A stretch of 64,000 nt of DNA from Asticcacaulis sp. AND118 (lineage in GTDB: Bacteria; Pseudomonadota; Alphaproteobacteria; Caulobacterales; Caulobacteraceae). The stretch covers positions 907,001 through 971,000 of the forward strand of contig NZ_CP084911.1 in the NCBI RefSeq assembly GCF_020535245.1, given 5' to 3'. Under the pieces are notes generated by a model, which ran no database searches, had not been told where the DNA came from, and saw only the letters and a list, made by a program, of their open reading frames with translations. Made by a program: the position numbers and the translations under genes. Positions 53,597 to 62,090 of the stretch are shown piece after piece. Position 1 is the first letter of the stretch; each line of letters begins with the position of its first letter.

Positions 53597-54223
53597 ATGT
53601 GGTTCATCAGCCAAATCCTCGTTCCGTGCAAATATCTCGCGATAAAAGAGGGGCGAGGACTATTTGAATCTAAAGCAGTCTACGACTTCATACTCCCCTT
53701 GGCCGCTACTGCGGTAACCGGGGGGTTCACGTCGTACATTGGTCAGAAGCTTGCTATCCATGCACATCCCGGCTTAGCGGGCAGCTTATCGGATTTGCTC
53801 GCGCTTTTGATTGCGTTTTATATGGCGGCGCTCGCTGCGGTCGCCACTTTCACGCGCGAAGGGATCGATAATCCCCTGCCCGGAGAGGGGGCAGAGATAA
53901 AGAGGTGGAACAACGACGCCAGTGAAAAGCGCTGGACCCCACTTACATATCGGCAGTTTATTTCATACTTGTTTGGTTATTTATCGTTCGGCTCCCTTGT
54001 AGCCTTTGGATTGCTGCTCTTTCTTACGAAAGGCTGGCCTTATATCGAGAAGAAGGTTTCAACGGTATATAAGGTAGATGCGGTTTGGTTTGCGACCGCG
54101 GACGCCACATGGTTCCTTCTGATCTCATTTCTTTTATGGCAACTAATCTTCATATCGTGCCTTGGCATTTATTTCCTCGCTGAGCGAATGCAAAATCTTT
54201 CCCCGCAAAACCCCGAAACCTAG
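53597..54223 (+). CDS. Multi-helix membrane protein, second gene of the candidate defence cassette
   Basis: 208 residues from the ATG at 53597, one base after the stop of the gene before. An N-terminal amphipathic part (MWFISQILVPCKYLAIKEGRG) is followed by four membrane helices: about 36-56 (FILPLAATAVTGGFTSYIG), 65-85 (LSDLLALLIAFYMAALAAVA), 123-145 (YLFGYLSFGSLVAFGLLLFL) and 170-195 (WFLLISFLLWQLIFISCLGIYFL). A cytoplasmic loop contains FTREGIDNPLPGEGAEIKRW. No family was recognised. A membrane effector next to a soluble partner in an island is the common form of abortive-infection systems. Confidence 0.78.
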   Translation: MWFISQILVPCKYLAIKEGRGLFESKAVYDFILPLAATAVTGGFTSYIGQKLAIHAHPGLAGSLSDLLALLIAFYMAALAAVATFTREGIDNPLPGEGAEIKRWNNDASEKRWTPLTYRQFISYLFGYLSFGSLVAFGLLLFLTKGWPYIEKKVSTVYKVDAVWFATADATWFLLISFLLWQLIFISCLGIYFLAERMQNLSPQNPET

Positions 54224-54386
54224 TCACTATTTGCGAACGTGCCTCCGCTGGCAGCGGTGTTGGCCGTTATCGCCGCAGTTCCGATTTTGGATGATGTGGT
54301 GCGAGCGTGACGTGATGCCAACAAGATGAAATTTGGATGGTGAAAATGCGCTGTGCCAGAGGATATGTCTTACTGCGAGGTAGGCT

Positions 54387-55118
54387 TCAGCCCGCAGGGA
54401 AGACAATCTCCACGTTCGTTTGCCCATAACTTTGCACATATGGCCCACATTGCTGAAGTGCCAGAAGTGCGCGTTTTCCAGATGCAGAGATGAGTGGTTC
54501 GGATATCGCTCCGTCCTGTTGGTTAAGTAGTATAGGCGGCCCGCTGACATTTCCCATAGCCGAAAAACTGACCTTGAGTGTGACCGGCAGGGCTTCGCCA
54601 CCGAGCTTAAGCCAACACGGCTCAATTACTTTCCATAGGTCCGATCGAGCTTGCACACTTCCATCCGACTTGCCGGGCAGGCTGCTTAGAGAGGTTTGCC
54701 TTACTTCTGAATCTCCTCGTGGGGCGATGAGAGGAGGGGCGGAATTTCCGGCTGATGCGATAGCCTCTTTAGGCGCGCTTGCGACTGACTTATCGATTTC
54801 CGCTACTTGAGAAGCCTCTGTGGTAGTCGTCTGAATGTCTGGCGCCTGTTGCCTTACATCCAGGGAGGCGTGCGAGGTTCTTGTGGTATCGGGTGCGACC
54901 TGAAGAACCTCGATAACCATGCCCTCTGCCGTTCCGCGTGAAGACGCAAGCGTATAGCTTGAGGACAAACTGGATGTTCCGCCAAGCTGGCCGTGTTCTG
55001 CCCAGGATAAAAAGAAGAGCATGTGAAATGCCGTAGATAGACAGAGCACAGCAACACCTGTGCGGTGCTTGCCCAGGGTGTTAAAGCAATAGCGGGTAGT
55101 GTTTACGATTGAGAGCAT
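54387..55118 (-). CDS. TolA/TonB-like protein beside the Rhs gene
   Basis: 243 residues. One N-terminal membrane helix (about 22-40, VAVLCLSTAFHMLFFLSWA), then a long Ser/Thr/Ala/Gln-rich periplasmic spacer (about 45-155). The C-terminal domain is of TolA/TonB type (IEPCWLKLGGEALPVTLKVSFSAMGN, SASGKRALLALQQCGPYV, ending VEIVFPAG), with two Cys likely forming a disulphide. It would span the periplasm and touch outer-membrane partners. It lies 15 bp after the mini-YD gene on the same strand, and the two are divergent from the Rhs gene, so a role in placing or releasing the Rhs protein is plausible (inference). Confidence 0.75.
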   Translation of the reverse strand: MLSIVNTTRYCFNTLGKHRTGVAVLCLSTAFHMLFFLSWAEHGQLGGTSSLSSSYTLASSRGTAEGMVIEVLQVAPDTTRTSHASLDVRQQAPDIQTTTTEASQVAEIDKSVASAPKEAIASAGNSAPPLIAPRGDSEVRQTSLSSLPGKSDGSVQARSDLWKVIEPCWLKLGGEALPVTLKVSFSAMGNVSGPPILLNQQDGAISEPLISASGKRALLALQQCGPYVQSYGQTNVEIVFPAG

Positions 55119-55133
55119 GGGTGCGTTCAGACC

Positions 55134-55340
55134 CTATGGCGTTTTGGTCGCCTGCGTCCGGTTGCCGGATTTGTCGTATGTATAGGTAACGACCGTCCCA
55201 TTGGGGTAGGTGACCTGAATGACGCGCCCTTGAGTATCATAGACGTAAGCTGTCGTGCCTGCGGTTGCGCTCCCGGACCACAAGGCGGCAAGAGACATGC
55301 TTACTAAGGCAATGCGACGTGCTGAGATTTTCTTGGACAT
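55134..55340 (-). CDS. Miniature secreted YD-repeat protein
   Basis: 68 residues from the ATG at 55340 (GGGGAAGG upstream). The signal peptide (IALVSMSLAALWSGSATA) is followed by two YD repeats only: YVYDTQGRVIQVTYPNG and YTYDKSGNRTQATKTP. YD repeats normally occur by the dozen in Rhs shells; such a tiny free-standing form is unusual. It is divergent from the large Rhs gene (155 bp apart) and in front of the TolA-like gene. It may cap or seed the Rhs shell, or be a remnant of an older Rhs gene that kept its signal peptide. Confidence 0.75.
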   Translation of the reverse strand: MSKKISARRIALVSMSLAALWSGSATAGTTAYVYDTQGRVIQVTYPNGTVVTYTYDKSGNRTQATKTP

Positions 55341-55495
55341 AGCCTTCCCCTCGTTAATAGTCCTCAAAGTAGCGCAATGCGCTAAACTGGCAACAAGAAT
55401 TCTTCTCTAAGCTGAAAAGTGGGTTGTGGGCGCGCGCTATTCGTGTTTCGATGGTGCCGGGTGCGAGCGTGACGGCGCTAATGCAGGGGGAAAAC

Positions 55496-58400
55496 ATGAC
55501 ATTCAGATCGGTGACGTTGGCCAGCGCGGCTACCATTGCGCTCATGTATACGTTCTGCGGACCTGCCTACGCGCAATATCCTACAGCCCCCACGCCGCCG
55601 GTGGATGCTGCGATTGATGCGAATGGAGTGGACCTGATCAACAAAACCCGGCGATCTCAAGGGGCATCTTTAGGAATCGGTGCGGATGGCTTGAGAACAA
55701 GTTTCTCTGACTTCCTGATTAGAGATAATTGGGTTTGGACGCTTAATGCTAGCGGATCTTTATATACAATCAGCATTGACGGGGTTTCAGAGCAATTCAC
55801 CCTTAGTTTCGGCACCTTTACGGCTGTTCAGCCGAATGGATCAAAGCTGGAAGTAGGTAGTTCTCCTAACACGTACCTATATACCTCGTCGGATGGAACG
55901 CAGATTACATTTGACGGAACGCTCACAACCGCAGGCCTCGGACTCTTTTACACTGCTAACAAAGGTGTCGCAGTAAATGCTCTGCGCCCGGATGGCGAAA
56001 TACTCTCATTAAAGTGGTTGAGAGAGACAACGACGACCCAAGCCGAGCCCGGCGCTCCAGCATTCACCAGCACCACGGTCACATTGAGGTCTGTAAGCAG
56101 TTCGAAAGGATACTTACTTTTTTACGAGAATGGCGTGAAGGCCATAAACTCAGCCGTGGATTATTGTAACCCGAGCGCGACGTCCTGTCCCGGCCTAACC
56201 CAAAACTGGCCCTCAATGTCGTGGTCATATCCAGCTGGGGGAGGAGTGATCGTCAGTACATCGGACGGTAGATCCGTCACATATAATGGACTGGGAGACA
56301 GTTCAGCCAAGACGACTACCTTCGCGAATGGAGCAGCGGAAACGTTCACTGTAAGTGGCAATACAGCGACGTTCACCAATGGCGTTGGGACGTGGAACTA
56401 TGTGTGGTCGACCAGCGGTTCGACGGTAACAGCGACGGTGACTGACCCGCTCAGTCGCACGCGCTCAGTGACATACAATTCGACGCAAAAGAAAATTCTG
56501 ACCGACACGAATGCGCTGAATCAGACCAAGAGCTATCAATATGACAGCTTTGGTCGTGTAACGCGGGTTACCCAGCCAGAAGGTAACTATACGCAATTCA
56601 CCTACGATGGCCGTGGCAATGTCATTAATGAGCGCGTCGTCGCCAAACCCGGGTCGGGCCTGTCCGATCTCGTTACCGTCTACGACTATGACGCGGCCTG
56701 TGCAAATCCGAAGAAATGCAATAAACCCAATAGCGTAACGGACGTGGCAGGCAAGGTTACAGACTACACCTATAACGCCAATGGTTTTGTGAAGTCTGTC
56801 AAGTCGCCTGCACCTTACGCCGGCGCGGTCCGGCCGGAAACGCGCTACGATTACGCTTCTGTTGCCACCTTCTCCAAAGACAGCGGGGGGGCGTTGGTGC
56901 AAACGGGATCGATATGGAAACTGTCCAAGGTGTCGACCTGCCGGACATTGGCGTCTTGTGAGAATACGGCGGATGAGCTGGTTACCGAATATTCCTATGC
57001 GGGCTCCATTCACGCCGACGTCACGACCATTACGCAAAGGTCGGGCGACAACACCCTGATCGCGACCACGACGCTGACCTATGATATGTTCGGCAACGTC
57101 ACCAGCACGAATGGCCCATTGGCGGGTGACGGCGATAAGACAGTCTATTTCTATGATGCCATGCGCCGGACGACCGGCTCGGTCGGCGGTGACCCGGACG
57201 GCGGCGGCGCTCTGTCTTCACGCGCACAACGCATCACTTACGACAATATGGCTCGGGTTAGTAAGGTCGAAACCGGCGTGGCCGCTGCTCAGACCGATGC
57301 CGCGCTGGCAGCGATGTCGGTGATTAGCAAGCTGGATACGACGTATGATGGCATTGGTCGCGTCACCAAAAGCCAGCAGACCGTTTATGCGCCCGGTAAC
57401 CCCGATGGAAAGATTGTCGGCTTGAGCCAGGCAACCTACGACACTGCCAACCAGCTCACTTGTTCGGCAGAAAGGCTGAACCCCGGTACGTACGGGAGTT
57501 TGCCCCCGTCGGCCTGTACGCATGCGTCGCCGGGAACTTCAGGTTATGACCGCATCGCTTCCTATGTTTATGACAATCTGGGTCGGGTAACGAACGTGCG
57601 GACGGCGGACGGTACGGGAGATTATTCCGATACATCATCGACTTTTACGACCAATGGCGCTCTGCAAACCCTGGTCGATGGCCGTGGCAATAAAACCACC
57701 TACGAATATGATGGCTTCGATCGCCAACTGAAGGTCCGCTATCCGGAAGCATCGAACGGCGCGGTGAGTTCGACGACGGATTATGACGGCGTATCTTATG
57801 ACATCTATGGTCGAGCGACGACGATACGACGTCGGGACAGCCAAACCTACACGATCGGGTACGACGACCTGCATCGTATGGTCTCGACGTCGCTGGGCGA
57901 TGCGATCAGTTACAACAATATGGGTCAGAAGACGTCGATCAGCCGTAGCGGGCAGTCTGTCTCATGGGGGTATGACGGCTTTGGTCGTGTCTCTTCGGAA
58001 AATACCAACGGCCTGACCATGTGGTATCAGTATGATGTCGCGAACCAGCTAAAACGCGTTACCTGGCCGGACGGCTTTTTTGCTACCTACGATTACAACG
58101 ATGGCGGCATGCCGACCTATGTGCGCGAATACGGCGCTACAGATCTGGCAGCGTACAGCTACGACAATTATGGCCTGACCACGATCGCGCGTGGCAATGG
58201 CACCTCCACCTCGTTTGATCGAAATGCATCGCTTCTATTAAAGACGCTGACAAACAATGTGGCGGGCACCGCGTATGATAATGCGTTCGACCTGACCTAC
58301 ACGGATTCAAACCAGATCAAGAGCCGAACCTTATCGAACGCTGCTTTCGAATGGACCGGAACGCCCGCGCCGACAACGAGCTATGCGCACAACGGTCTTA

Positions 58401-59539
58401 ACCAGATGACGTCAGTCGGAGCCGGTGCCATCGGCTATGATCTGCGTGGCAATCTGAACTCTGACGGCTGGACGACCTATGGCTATGACATCCACAACCG
58501 TCTGACGGGGCTGTCCTCTGGTGCCAGCCTGTCCTACGATCCTGCGGGGCGCCTGTGGCAGGTTATCTCCGGAGCCAGTGTAACCACCCGTTTCCTGCAT
58601 AGCGGTTCGGTAGTTGCGGGTGAGTACGATGAAAACAACAACATTCGGCGCCGTTACGTTCATGGCCCGGGCACTGATGAGCCGCTGGTCTGGTACGAAG
58701 GTGCCGGCACAGCCACCCGGTATTATCTCCTGTCGGATGAACGTGGCTCAGTCGTCTCGGTGACCGACAATACTGGTAGTCAAAGTGCGACAAACACCTA
58801 TAATGAGTTCGGTGTGCCCGGTGCCACTAATGTCGGGCGTTTCCAATACACCGGTCAGATGTGGATGCCGGAAGTCGGCCTCTACTACTACAAAGCGCGC
58901 TTCTACTCCCCGACGATCGGCCGCTTCCTCCAACCTGATCCGATGGGCTATGACGATGGCATGAACCTCTATGCCTATGTGGGTAACGATCCGGTCAATT
59001 TAAGCGATCCAACTGGGTTGGCTGCTGAATACTATCGGCGGTACGACGACGAAGTTACTGAAGTTGTAGTTAAGGGGGAGAAGAAGAAAAACGACAAGTG
59101 TCCGAGTGGGCTAACCTGCCTATCATCATTGGAGCTAAGACCGGAAATTATCAACCCCGCGGATGAGATTATTGAGGTGGTGATAAATGCTAGGAAAAGC
59201 AGAGTTGAGATTAAAATTGGACACGGGAAGCCGATATACATTACATCAAGTGAGCTTTGTGAGTTCGCGTTAGGAACGATAGGGGCCGATCCGACTCAGA
59301 TCCTGTTAGATTTGGTCATTGGCGGCGTGGTAGGACATGTGGTTGGAAATACATCTGGTACAGTGATGGCGAAAGTCCTAGATTCCGGTCCCGTGATAGG
59401 ATCACGAGTTGGTCGATCAGCAATGGTAGGAGCTCGAGTGGGAAGAGTTGCTGGGCCACTTGGCGCCCTTGCTGGTGGCGCGGCGGCTCTATATTTTAAG
59501 CGCGACATAGAAAATGCCATAAAAGGAATTTGCAAATGA
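55496..59539 (+). CDS. Rhs-family polymorphic toxin with glycine-rich hydrophobic tip
   Basis: 1347 residues from the ATG at 55496 (AGGGGG upstream). The signal peptide ends at AYA. An N-terminal beta-rich region (to about 300) leads into many YD repeats (TYDGRGNVINE, SYDNYGLTT, GYDIHNRLTGL). The Rhs core ends with GLYYYKARFYSPTIGRFLQPDP and DPVNLSDPTG at about 1165-1174. The variable tip of about 175 residues has a charged stretch (KGEKKKNDKCPSG), then a long Gly/Ala/Val region (LVIGGVVGHVVG, GARVGRVAGPLGALAGGAAALYF). That suggests a membrane-inserting effector. The tip region is AT-rich, a sign of module exchange. The next gene overlaps its stop. Confidence 0.9.
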   Translation: MTFRSVTLASAATIALMYTFCGPAYAQYPTAPTPPVDAAIDANGVDLINKTRRSQGASLGIGADGLRTSFSDFLIRDNWVWTLNASGSLYTISIDGVSEQFTLSFGTFTAVQPNGSKLEVGSSPNTYLYTSSDGTQITFDGTLTTAGLGLFYTANKGVAVNALRPDGEILSLKWLRETTTTQAEPGAPAFTSTTVTLRSVSSSKGYLLFYENGVKAINSAVDYCNPSATSCPGLTQNWPSMSWSYPAGGGVIVSTSDGRSVTYNGLGDSSAKTTTFANGAAETFTVSGNTATFTNGVGTWNYVWSTSGSTVTATVTDPLSRTRSVTYNSTQKKILTDTNALNQTKSYQYDSFGRVTRVTQPEGNYTQFTYDGRGNVINERVVAKPGSGLSDLVTVYDYDAACANPKKCNKPNSVTDVAGKVTDYTYNANGFVKSVKSPAPYAGAVRPETRYDYASVATFSKDSGGALVQTGSIWKLSKVSTCRTLASCENTADELVTEYSYAGSIHADVTTITQRSGDNTLIATTTLTYDMFGNVTSTNGPLAGDGDKTVYFYDAMRRTTGSVGGDPDGGGALSSRAQRITYDNMARVSKVETGVAAAQTDAALAAMSVISKLDTTYDGIGRVTKSQQTVYAPGNPDGKIVGLSQATYDTANQLTCSAERLNPGTYGSLPPSACTHASPGTSGYDRIASYVYDNLGRVTNVRTADGTGDYSDTSSTFTTNGALQTLVDGRGNKTTYEYDGFDRQLKVRYPEASNGAVSSTTDYDGVSYDIYGRATTIRRRDSQTYTIGYDDLHRMVSTSLGDAISYNNMGQKTSISRSGQSVSWGYDGFGRVSSENTNGLTMWYQYDVANQLKRVTWPDGFFATYDYNDGGMPTYVREYGATDLAAYSYDNYGLTTIARGNGTSTSFDRNASLLLKTLTNNVAGTAYDNAFDLTYTDSNQIKSRTLSNAAFEWTGTPAPTTSYAHNGLNQMTSVGAGAIGYDLRGNLNSDGWTTYGYDIHNRLTGLSSGASLSYDPAGRLWQVISGASVTTRFLHSGSVVAGEYDENNNIRRRYVHGPGTDEPLVWYEGAGTATRYYLLSDERGSVVSVTDNTGSQSATNTYNEFGVPGATNVGRFQYTGQMWMPEVGLYYYKARFYSPTIGRFLQPDPMGYDDGMNLYAYVGNDPVNLSDPTGLAAEYYRRYDDEVTEVVVKGEKKKNDKCPSGLTCLSSLELRPEIINPADEIIEVVINARKSRVEIKIGHGKPIYITSSELCEFALGTIGADPTQILLDLVIGGVVGHVVGNTSGTVMAKVLDSGPVIGSRVGRSAMVGARVGRVAGPLGALAGGAAALYFKRDIENAIKGICK

Positions 59540-59760
59540 CGGAGAAATTGCACTCATTCGTCTCTAGATGTAACTTAGCGCTTATTATTGCGTCTCAGAT
59601 ATTATTTCTTTATTTTTCAATTTATTATGTATACGCCCATGTGGATGGAGAATTGCTTAGAAACGCTCTCTATCTACTATTTGTATGGATTGCATTTAAT
59701 GTAATTTCCTCATTTAGGTATTATCGGAAGGTGATTATTTCACTTTCTGAGGGCGAGTAG
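59536..59760 (+). CDS. Small membrane protein, candidate immunity protein for the Rhs tip
   Basis: 74 residues from the ATG at 59536, overlapping the Rhs stop codon (ATGA). Two membrane helices: ALIIASQILFLYFSIYYVY and LYLLFVWIAFNVISSF. Position directly after the toxin tip, the AT-rich composition shared with it, and small size are the classic features of immunity genes of polymorphic toxins. An integral-membrane immunity protein would fit a pore-forming or membrane-targeting tip. No homology was recognised. Confidence 0.7.
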   Translation: MTEKLHSFVSRCNLALIIASQILFLYFSIYYVYAHVDGELLRNALYLLFVWIAFNVISSFRYYRKVIISLSEGE

Positions 59761-59804
59761 TCAATATTGTGGGGAGGGGAGGCGCTCGAGCGTAAAGTCG
59801 ATGG

Positions 59805-60311
59805 CTAGCCGCTCACTAGCGCTTCCGGCGATTTATGCCCCGCTATTGCGACGACCCAGAACACAAGGCCCGCAAGCGCGCCTAGGGCCACTATCCACCC
59901 GCCCAAAACGAGAAAATCCAGCCACCCGGCTGCCGTGCGTGCACCACTGGAATGGACCGCAACGCCGTTTGCCTCGTCCTTGAACGGACCAAATAACATC
60001 TCTATGGCAACCCACGGAATAAGCGTTGAAATCACGCCGATGGACGCTGAATAGGAGGGTGTGGCTTTAACGAAGTGCCGCAGGGTCAAATATGAGGGCA
60101 GGCCCACAAAAAACATCAACGGGTAAAGTACCGCGTAAAGATAAATGGCTGCGGACTTGAACGCCACCGCGGCATTTGAAGGCGACTGTCCGTCGAATGG
60201 ATACATCCAGCCAAATCCTGCCGCTACTACAAAAGGAGCCGCCAAGAACGCCAACAGCACGCGCCAGATGGGCGGGAAGCGACGATCTCGTCTCACGGGC
60301 AACTCAATCAA
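59805..60311 (-). CDS. Four-helix membrane protein of unknown function
   Basis: 168 residues if started at TTG 60311, just after the stop of the upstream gene. Four helices: VLLAFLAAPFVVAAGFGWMYP, AAIYLYAVLYPLMFFVGLPSYL, ASIGVISTLIPWVAIEMLFGP and LDFLVLGGWIVALGALAGLVFWVV. A basic N-terminus (PVRRDRRFPP) suggests the N-terminus is inside. No family was recognised. It probably forms an operon with the 118-residue gene before it. Confidence 0.65.
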   Translation of the reverse strand: MIELPVRRDRRFPPIWRVLLAFLAAPFVVAAGFGWMYPFDGQSPSNAAVAFKSAAIYLYAVLYPLMFFVGLPSYLTLRHFVKATPSYSASIGVISTLIPWVAIEMLFGPFKDEANGVAVHSSGARTAAGWLDFLVLGGWIVALGALAGLVFWVVAIAGHKSPEALVSG

Positions 60312-60314
60312 AAT

Positions 60315-60671
60315 TCATCTGACGAACCCCATCCGCCGCAGCAGTCCAAGTAGGGCTGTGATGGCCGGTGTGTCCGGCTGGCACGACGCCTCATCGAAAT
60401 GGAAAGTGGCGTCAGCGTCCATCATATGCGGGGTGTTCGCCCGCCACCACTGAGCCACTTCTGGAGACTTTGCGTTCAGAGCCTCAAGTGCGGAGCCAAC
60501 ATAGACGAGGTAGCCAACTGAGTACCCCGGCTTGCGTGTCAGAACTTCTTCGACCGCCATTCCCAAAAGCCTCTTATCGGCAAGCGGCAGAGTCAACCCG
60601 ATCCACTCGTCCCTGACCCATTCGGGTGCTTCACCGGCAGGCCGGCGGACAATTTTGACAGATTTCGGCAT
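60315..60671 (-). CDS. Small soluble protein of unknown function
   Basis: 118 residues. Visible features: basic N-terminus (MPKSVKIVRRPAGEAPEWVRDEW), GLTLPLADKRLLGMAVEEVLTRK, a tyrosine-rich GYSVGYLVYVGSALEALN and a His/Asp-rich TPHMMDADATFHFDEASC. No family was recognised. GGGAG stands about 8 bases before the ATG. The next gene starts 3 bases after its stop, so the two are probably made together. Confidence 0.65.
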   Translation of the reverse strand: MPKSVKIVRRPAGEAPEWVRDEWIGLTLPLADKRLLGMAVEEVLTRKPGYSVGYLVYVGSALEALNAKSPEVAQWWRANTPHMMDADATFHFDEASCQPDTPAITALLGLLRRMGFVR

Positions 60672-60797
60672 ATCCCACTCCCCCTGAGTTGAATATTACC
60701 TATCGCGCTCCGAAGGAATCTCCAATGCCCTTTCCTTTGGAGCCTAAGCAGGCGGGCCGGATTTCTCCAGCCCTTTGGTGTCGTGTCCGAGTGTGAT

Positions 60798-61283
60798 TTA
60801 GGCAGCAGCCTCTGGTCGATAGTGCTCCAGCAGGATCAGCCGCCATTCCTCAGGCATGACGTTTAACGCTTCAAACGCTGGCGAGACATTCGTGCCCATG
60901 TGCTGCTTTTCATAGGCTTGGTACATCCCCTTCAGGTCTTCGTTATCAAGGTCGTGGTAGGCACCGATGCTGAACAACTCGACCGTTGCGGCAAGATAGC
61001 GATCATAAGCCGTGCCCCACTCACCGTTGGGCGTCTTTTGCGCAGTAAAGTCGTCCCGGTTGCTCAAAGCCTCCAAGCGGGCAAAAGCAATACGGTGGGC
61101 TTCAAGCGCAGAGATAAAACGTTCGGAGGGCTCAATCGTGAGCATCTCCGGTTTCACGAAAGCCCTTGCCAAAGCGGCAATCAGCATTGTCGGCAACTCG
61201 ATTACTTCCCGCAGTGTGCTGCTGTACCCCCATTTGAACGATCCGGAGCATGTCACGGCGGCACTGAGGGCGATATTTGACAC
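60798..61283 (-). CDS. Unknown helical protein in the island
   Basis: 161 residues if started at GTG 61283; the ribosome site is poor and a later ATG (61187) is possible. Mostly helical: MLIAALARAFVKPEML, RFISALEAHRIAFARLEALSNRDD, AYDRYLAATVELFSIGAYHDLDNEDLKGMYQAYEKQ. No membrane helix or known motif. An inverted repeat (61340-61370) about 60 bp upstream may control it. Confidence 0.55.
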   Translation of the reverse strand: MSNIALSAAVTCSGSFKWGYSSTLREVIELPTMLIAALARAFVKPEMLTIEPSERFISALEAHRIAFARLEALSNRDDFTAQKTPNGEWGTAYDRYLAATVELFSIGAYHDLDNEDLKGMYQAYEKQHMGTNVSPAFEALNVMPEEWRLILLEHYRPEAAA

Positions 61284-61339
61284 GTGATAAAGAAAGTTTC
61301 TGAAAATTAGCGACTTGATGGATTTGCAGCACAGGAGCC

Positions 61340-61370
61340 ATCCGGTCGTATCGACCGTTTACGACCGGAT
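61340..61370. repeat. Perfect 10-bp inverted repeat
   Basis: ATCCGGTCGT (61340-61349) and ACGACCGGAT (61361-61370) flank an 11-base centre that itself contains CGACCG. It could be an operator or an RNA hairpin before the 161-residue gene. Confidence 0.5.
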
Positions 61371-61445
61371 GCGCATAGTTAATTCACCGCATGGGGTCCG
61401 GGTCACGCATCCCCCCGCCCAGTGAACGGCCGTACGCGGAATGAT

Positions 61446-61482
61446 AGCCCCAGCTTTCCCCCGAAGCTGGGGCTTGTCGTTT
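61446..61482. terminator. Terminator-like hairpin
   Basis: Stem AGCCCCAGCTT / AAGCTGGGGCT (11 bp) with a 7-base loop, followed on the plus strand by TGTCGTTT. It is far from the end of any plus-strand gene, so it may end an unseen transcript or be the remains of a deleted gene's terminator. Confidence 0.55.
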
Positions 61483-61595
61483 CTAACGGTTGCTTAAATA
61501 GACTGTATTAATGCGAAATTTGGCTTGAACTCGCCCGGAAGCTGAGTCCATCATTGGTAGCCGGATGCGGCATTATCAACCAATGGGAGGCTTAA

Positions 61596-62024
61596 ATGAT
61601 ACGGAGTGTATTCATCCGCTTGCGCATGTTCTTGGTCGCATTTGCCGCGCTTATGGCAATAAGCGCGGCAGGGCCAGTTTTCGCGCAGGTAACTTACACA
61701 CAAAGTGAAATTGAGGAGCAAGCCGCCGTTGTCCAAACGGCATGGGAAGCCTATTTAGCGGCCGAGTCTGAATTTTTGAGCTTTGACTATAGCAGTAAAG
61801 TCGCTGAAGCTTATTCGGATTATCAACAGGCTTTATCGGGCTGTGTTGCGAGCGATCCTCATGAAAATACAGACTGTAGAGAAGGGCATCTTTTAGACTA
61901 CAACCAAGCTCTAAATAATATAGATTCGGAGTGGTCAGGTTTGTACTTCGCTGTGCAAGATGCATCGGGTGCCCACGGCGTTGAGGTTGCTTTGCTGAAT
62001 TATATGCAGCAAAACGCTGCGTAA
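61596..62024 (+). CDS. Small secreted protein of unknown function
   Basis: 142 residues with a strong GGGAGG ribosome site. The signal peptide is about 1-30 (FLVAFAALMAISAAGPVFA). The mature protein is acidic and helical (QSEIEEQAAVVQTAWEAYL, SKVAEAYSDYQQALSG), with two Cys that could pair (GCVASDPHENTDC). No family was recognised. It has its own terminator, so it is monocistronic. Periplasmic location is predicted. Confidence 0.75.
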   Translation: MIRSVFIRLRMFLVAFAALMAISAAGPVFAQVTYTQSEIEEQAAVVQTAWEAYLAAESEFLSFDYSSKVAEAYSDYQQALSGCVASDPHENTDCREGHLLDYNQALNNIDSEWSGLYFAVQDASGAHGVEVALLNYMQQNAA

Positions 62025-62050
62025 AAATAATATTTAAATTAACACATTCA

Positions 62051-62086
62051 AACTGCTCTGGCCTTTTAGGGCCAGAGCAGTTATTA
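62051..62086. terminator. Terminator between the secreted protein and the acidic protein
   Basis: A 13-bp perfect stem AACTGCTCTGGCC / GGCCAGAGCAGTT with a 6-base loop, in a T/A-rich setting on both sides. It can serve both convergent genes. Confidence 0.85.
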
Positions 62087-62090
62087 ATTT

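Larger units (their letters stand above)
61284..61595. other. Intergenic region with an inverted repeat and a hairpin
   Basis: 312 bp between the divergent 161-residue and 142-residue genes. It contains a 10-bp perfect inverted repeat (61340-61370) and a strong terminator-like hairpin (61446-61482). No coding potential was recognised. Confidence 0.5.

Noticed and set aside
52579-54223. Assignment of the two-gene cassette to Kiwa, Zorya or another named defence system
   Set aside because: The layout (soluble plus four-helix membrane protein) is similar to some, but I see no shared motif with KwaA/KwaB or ZorA/ZorB, so no name is given.
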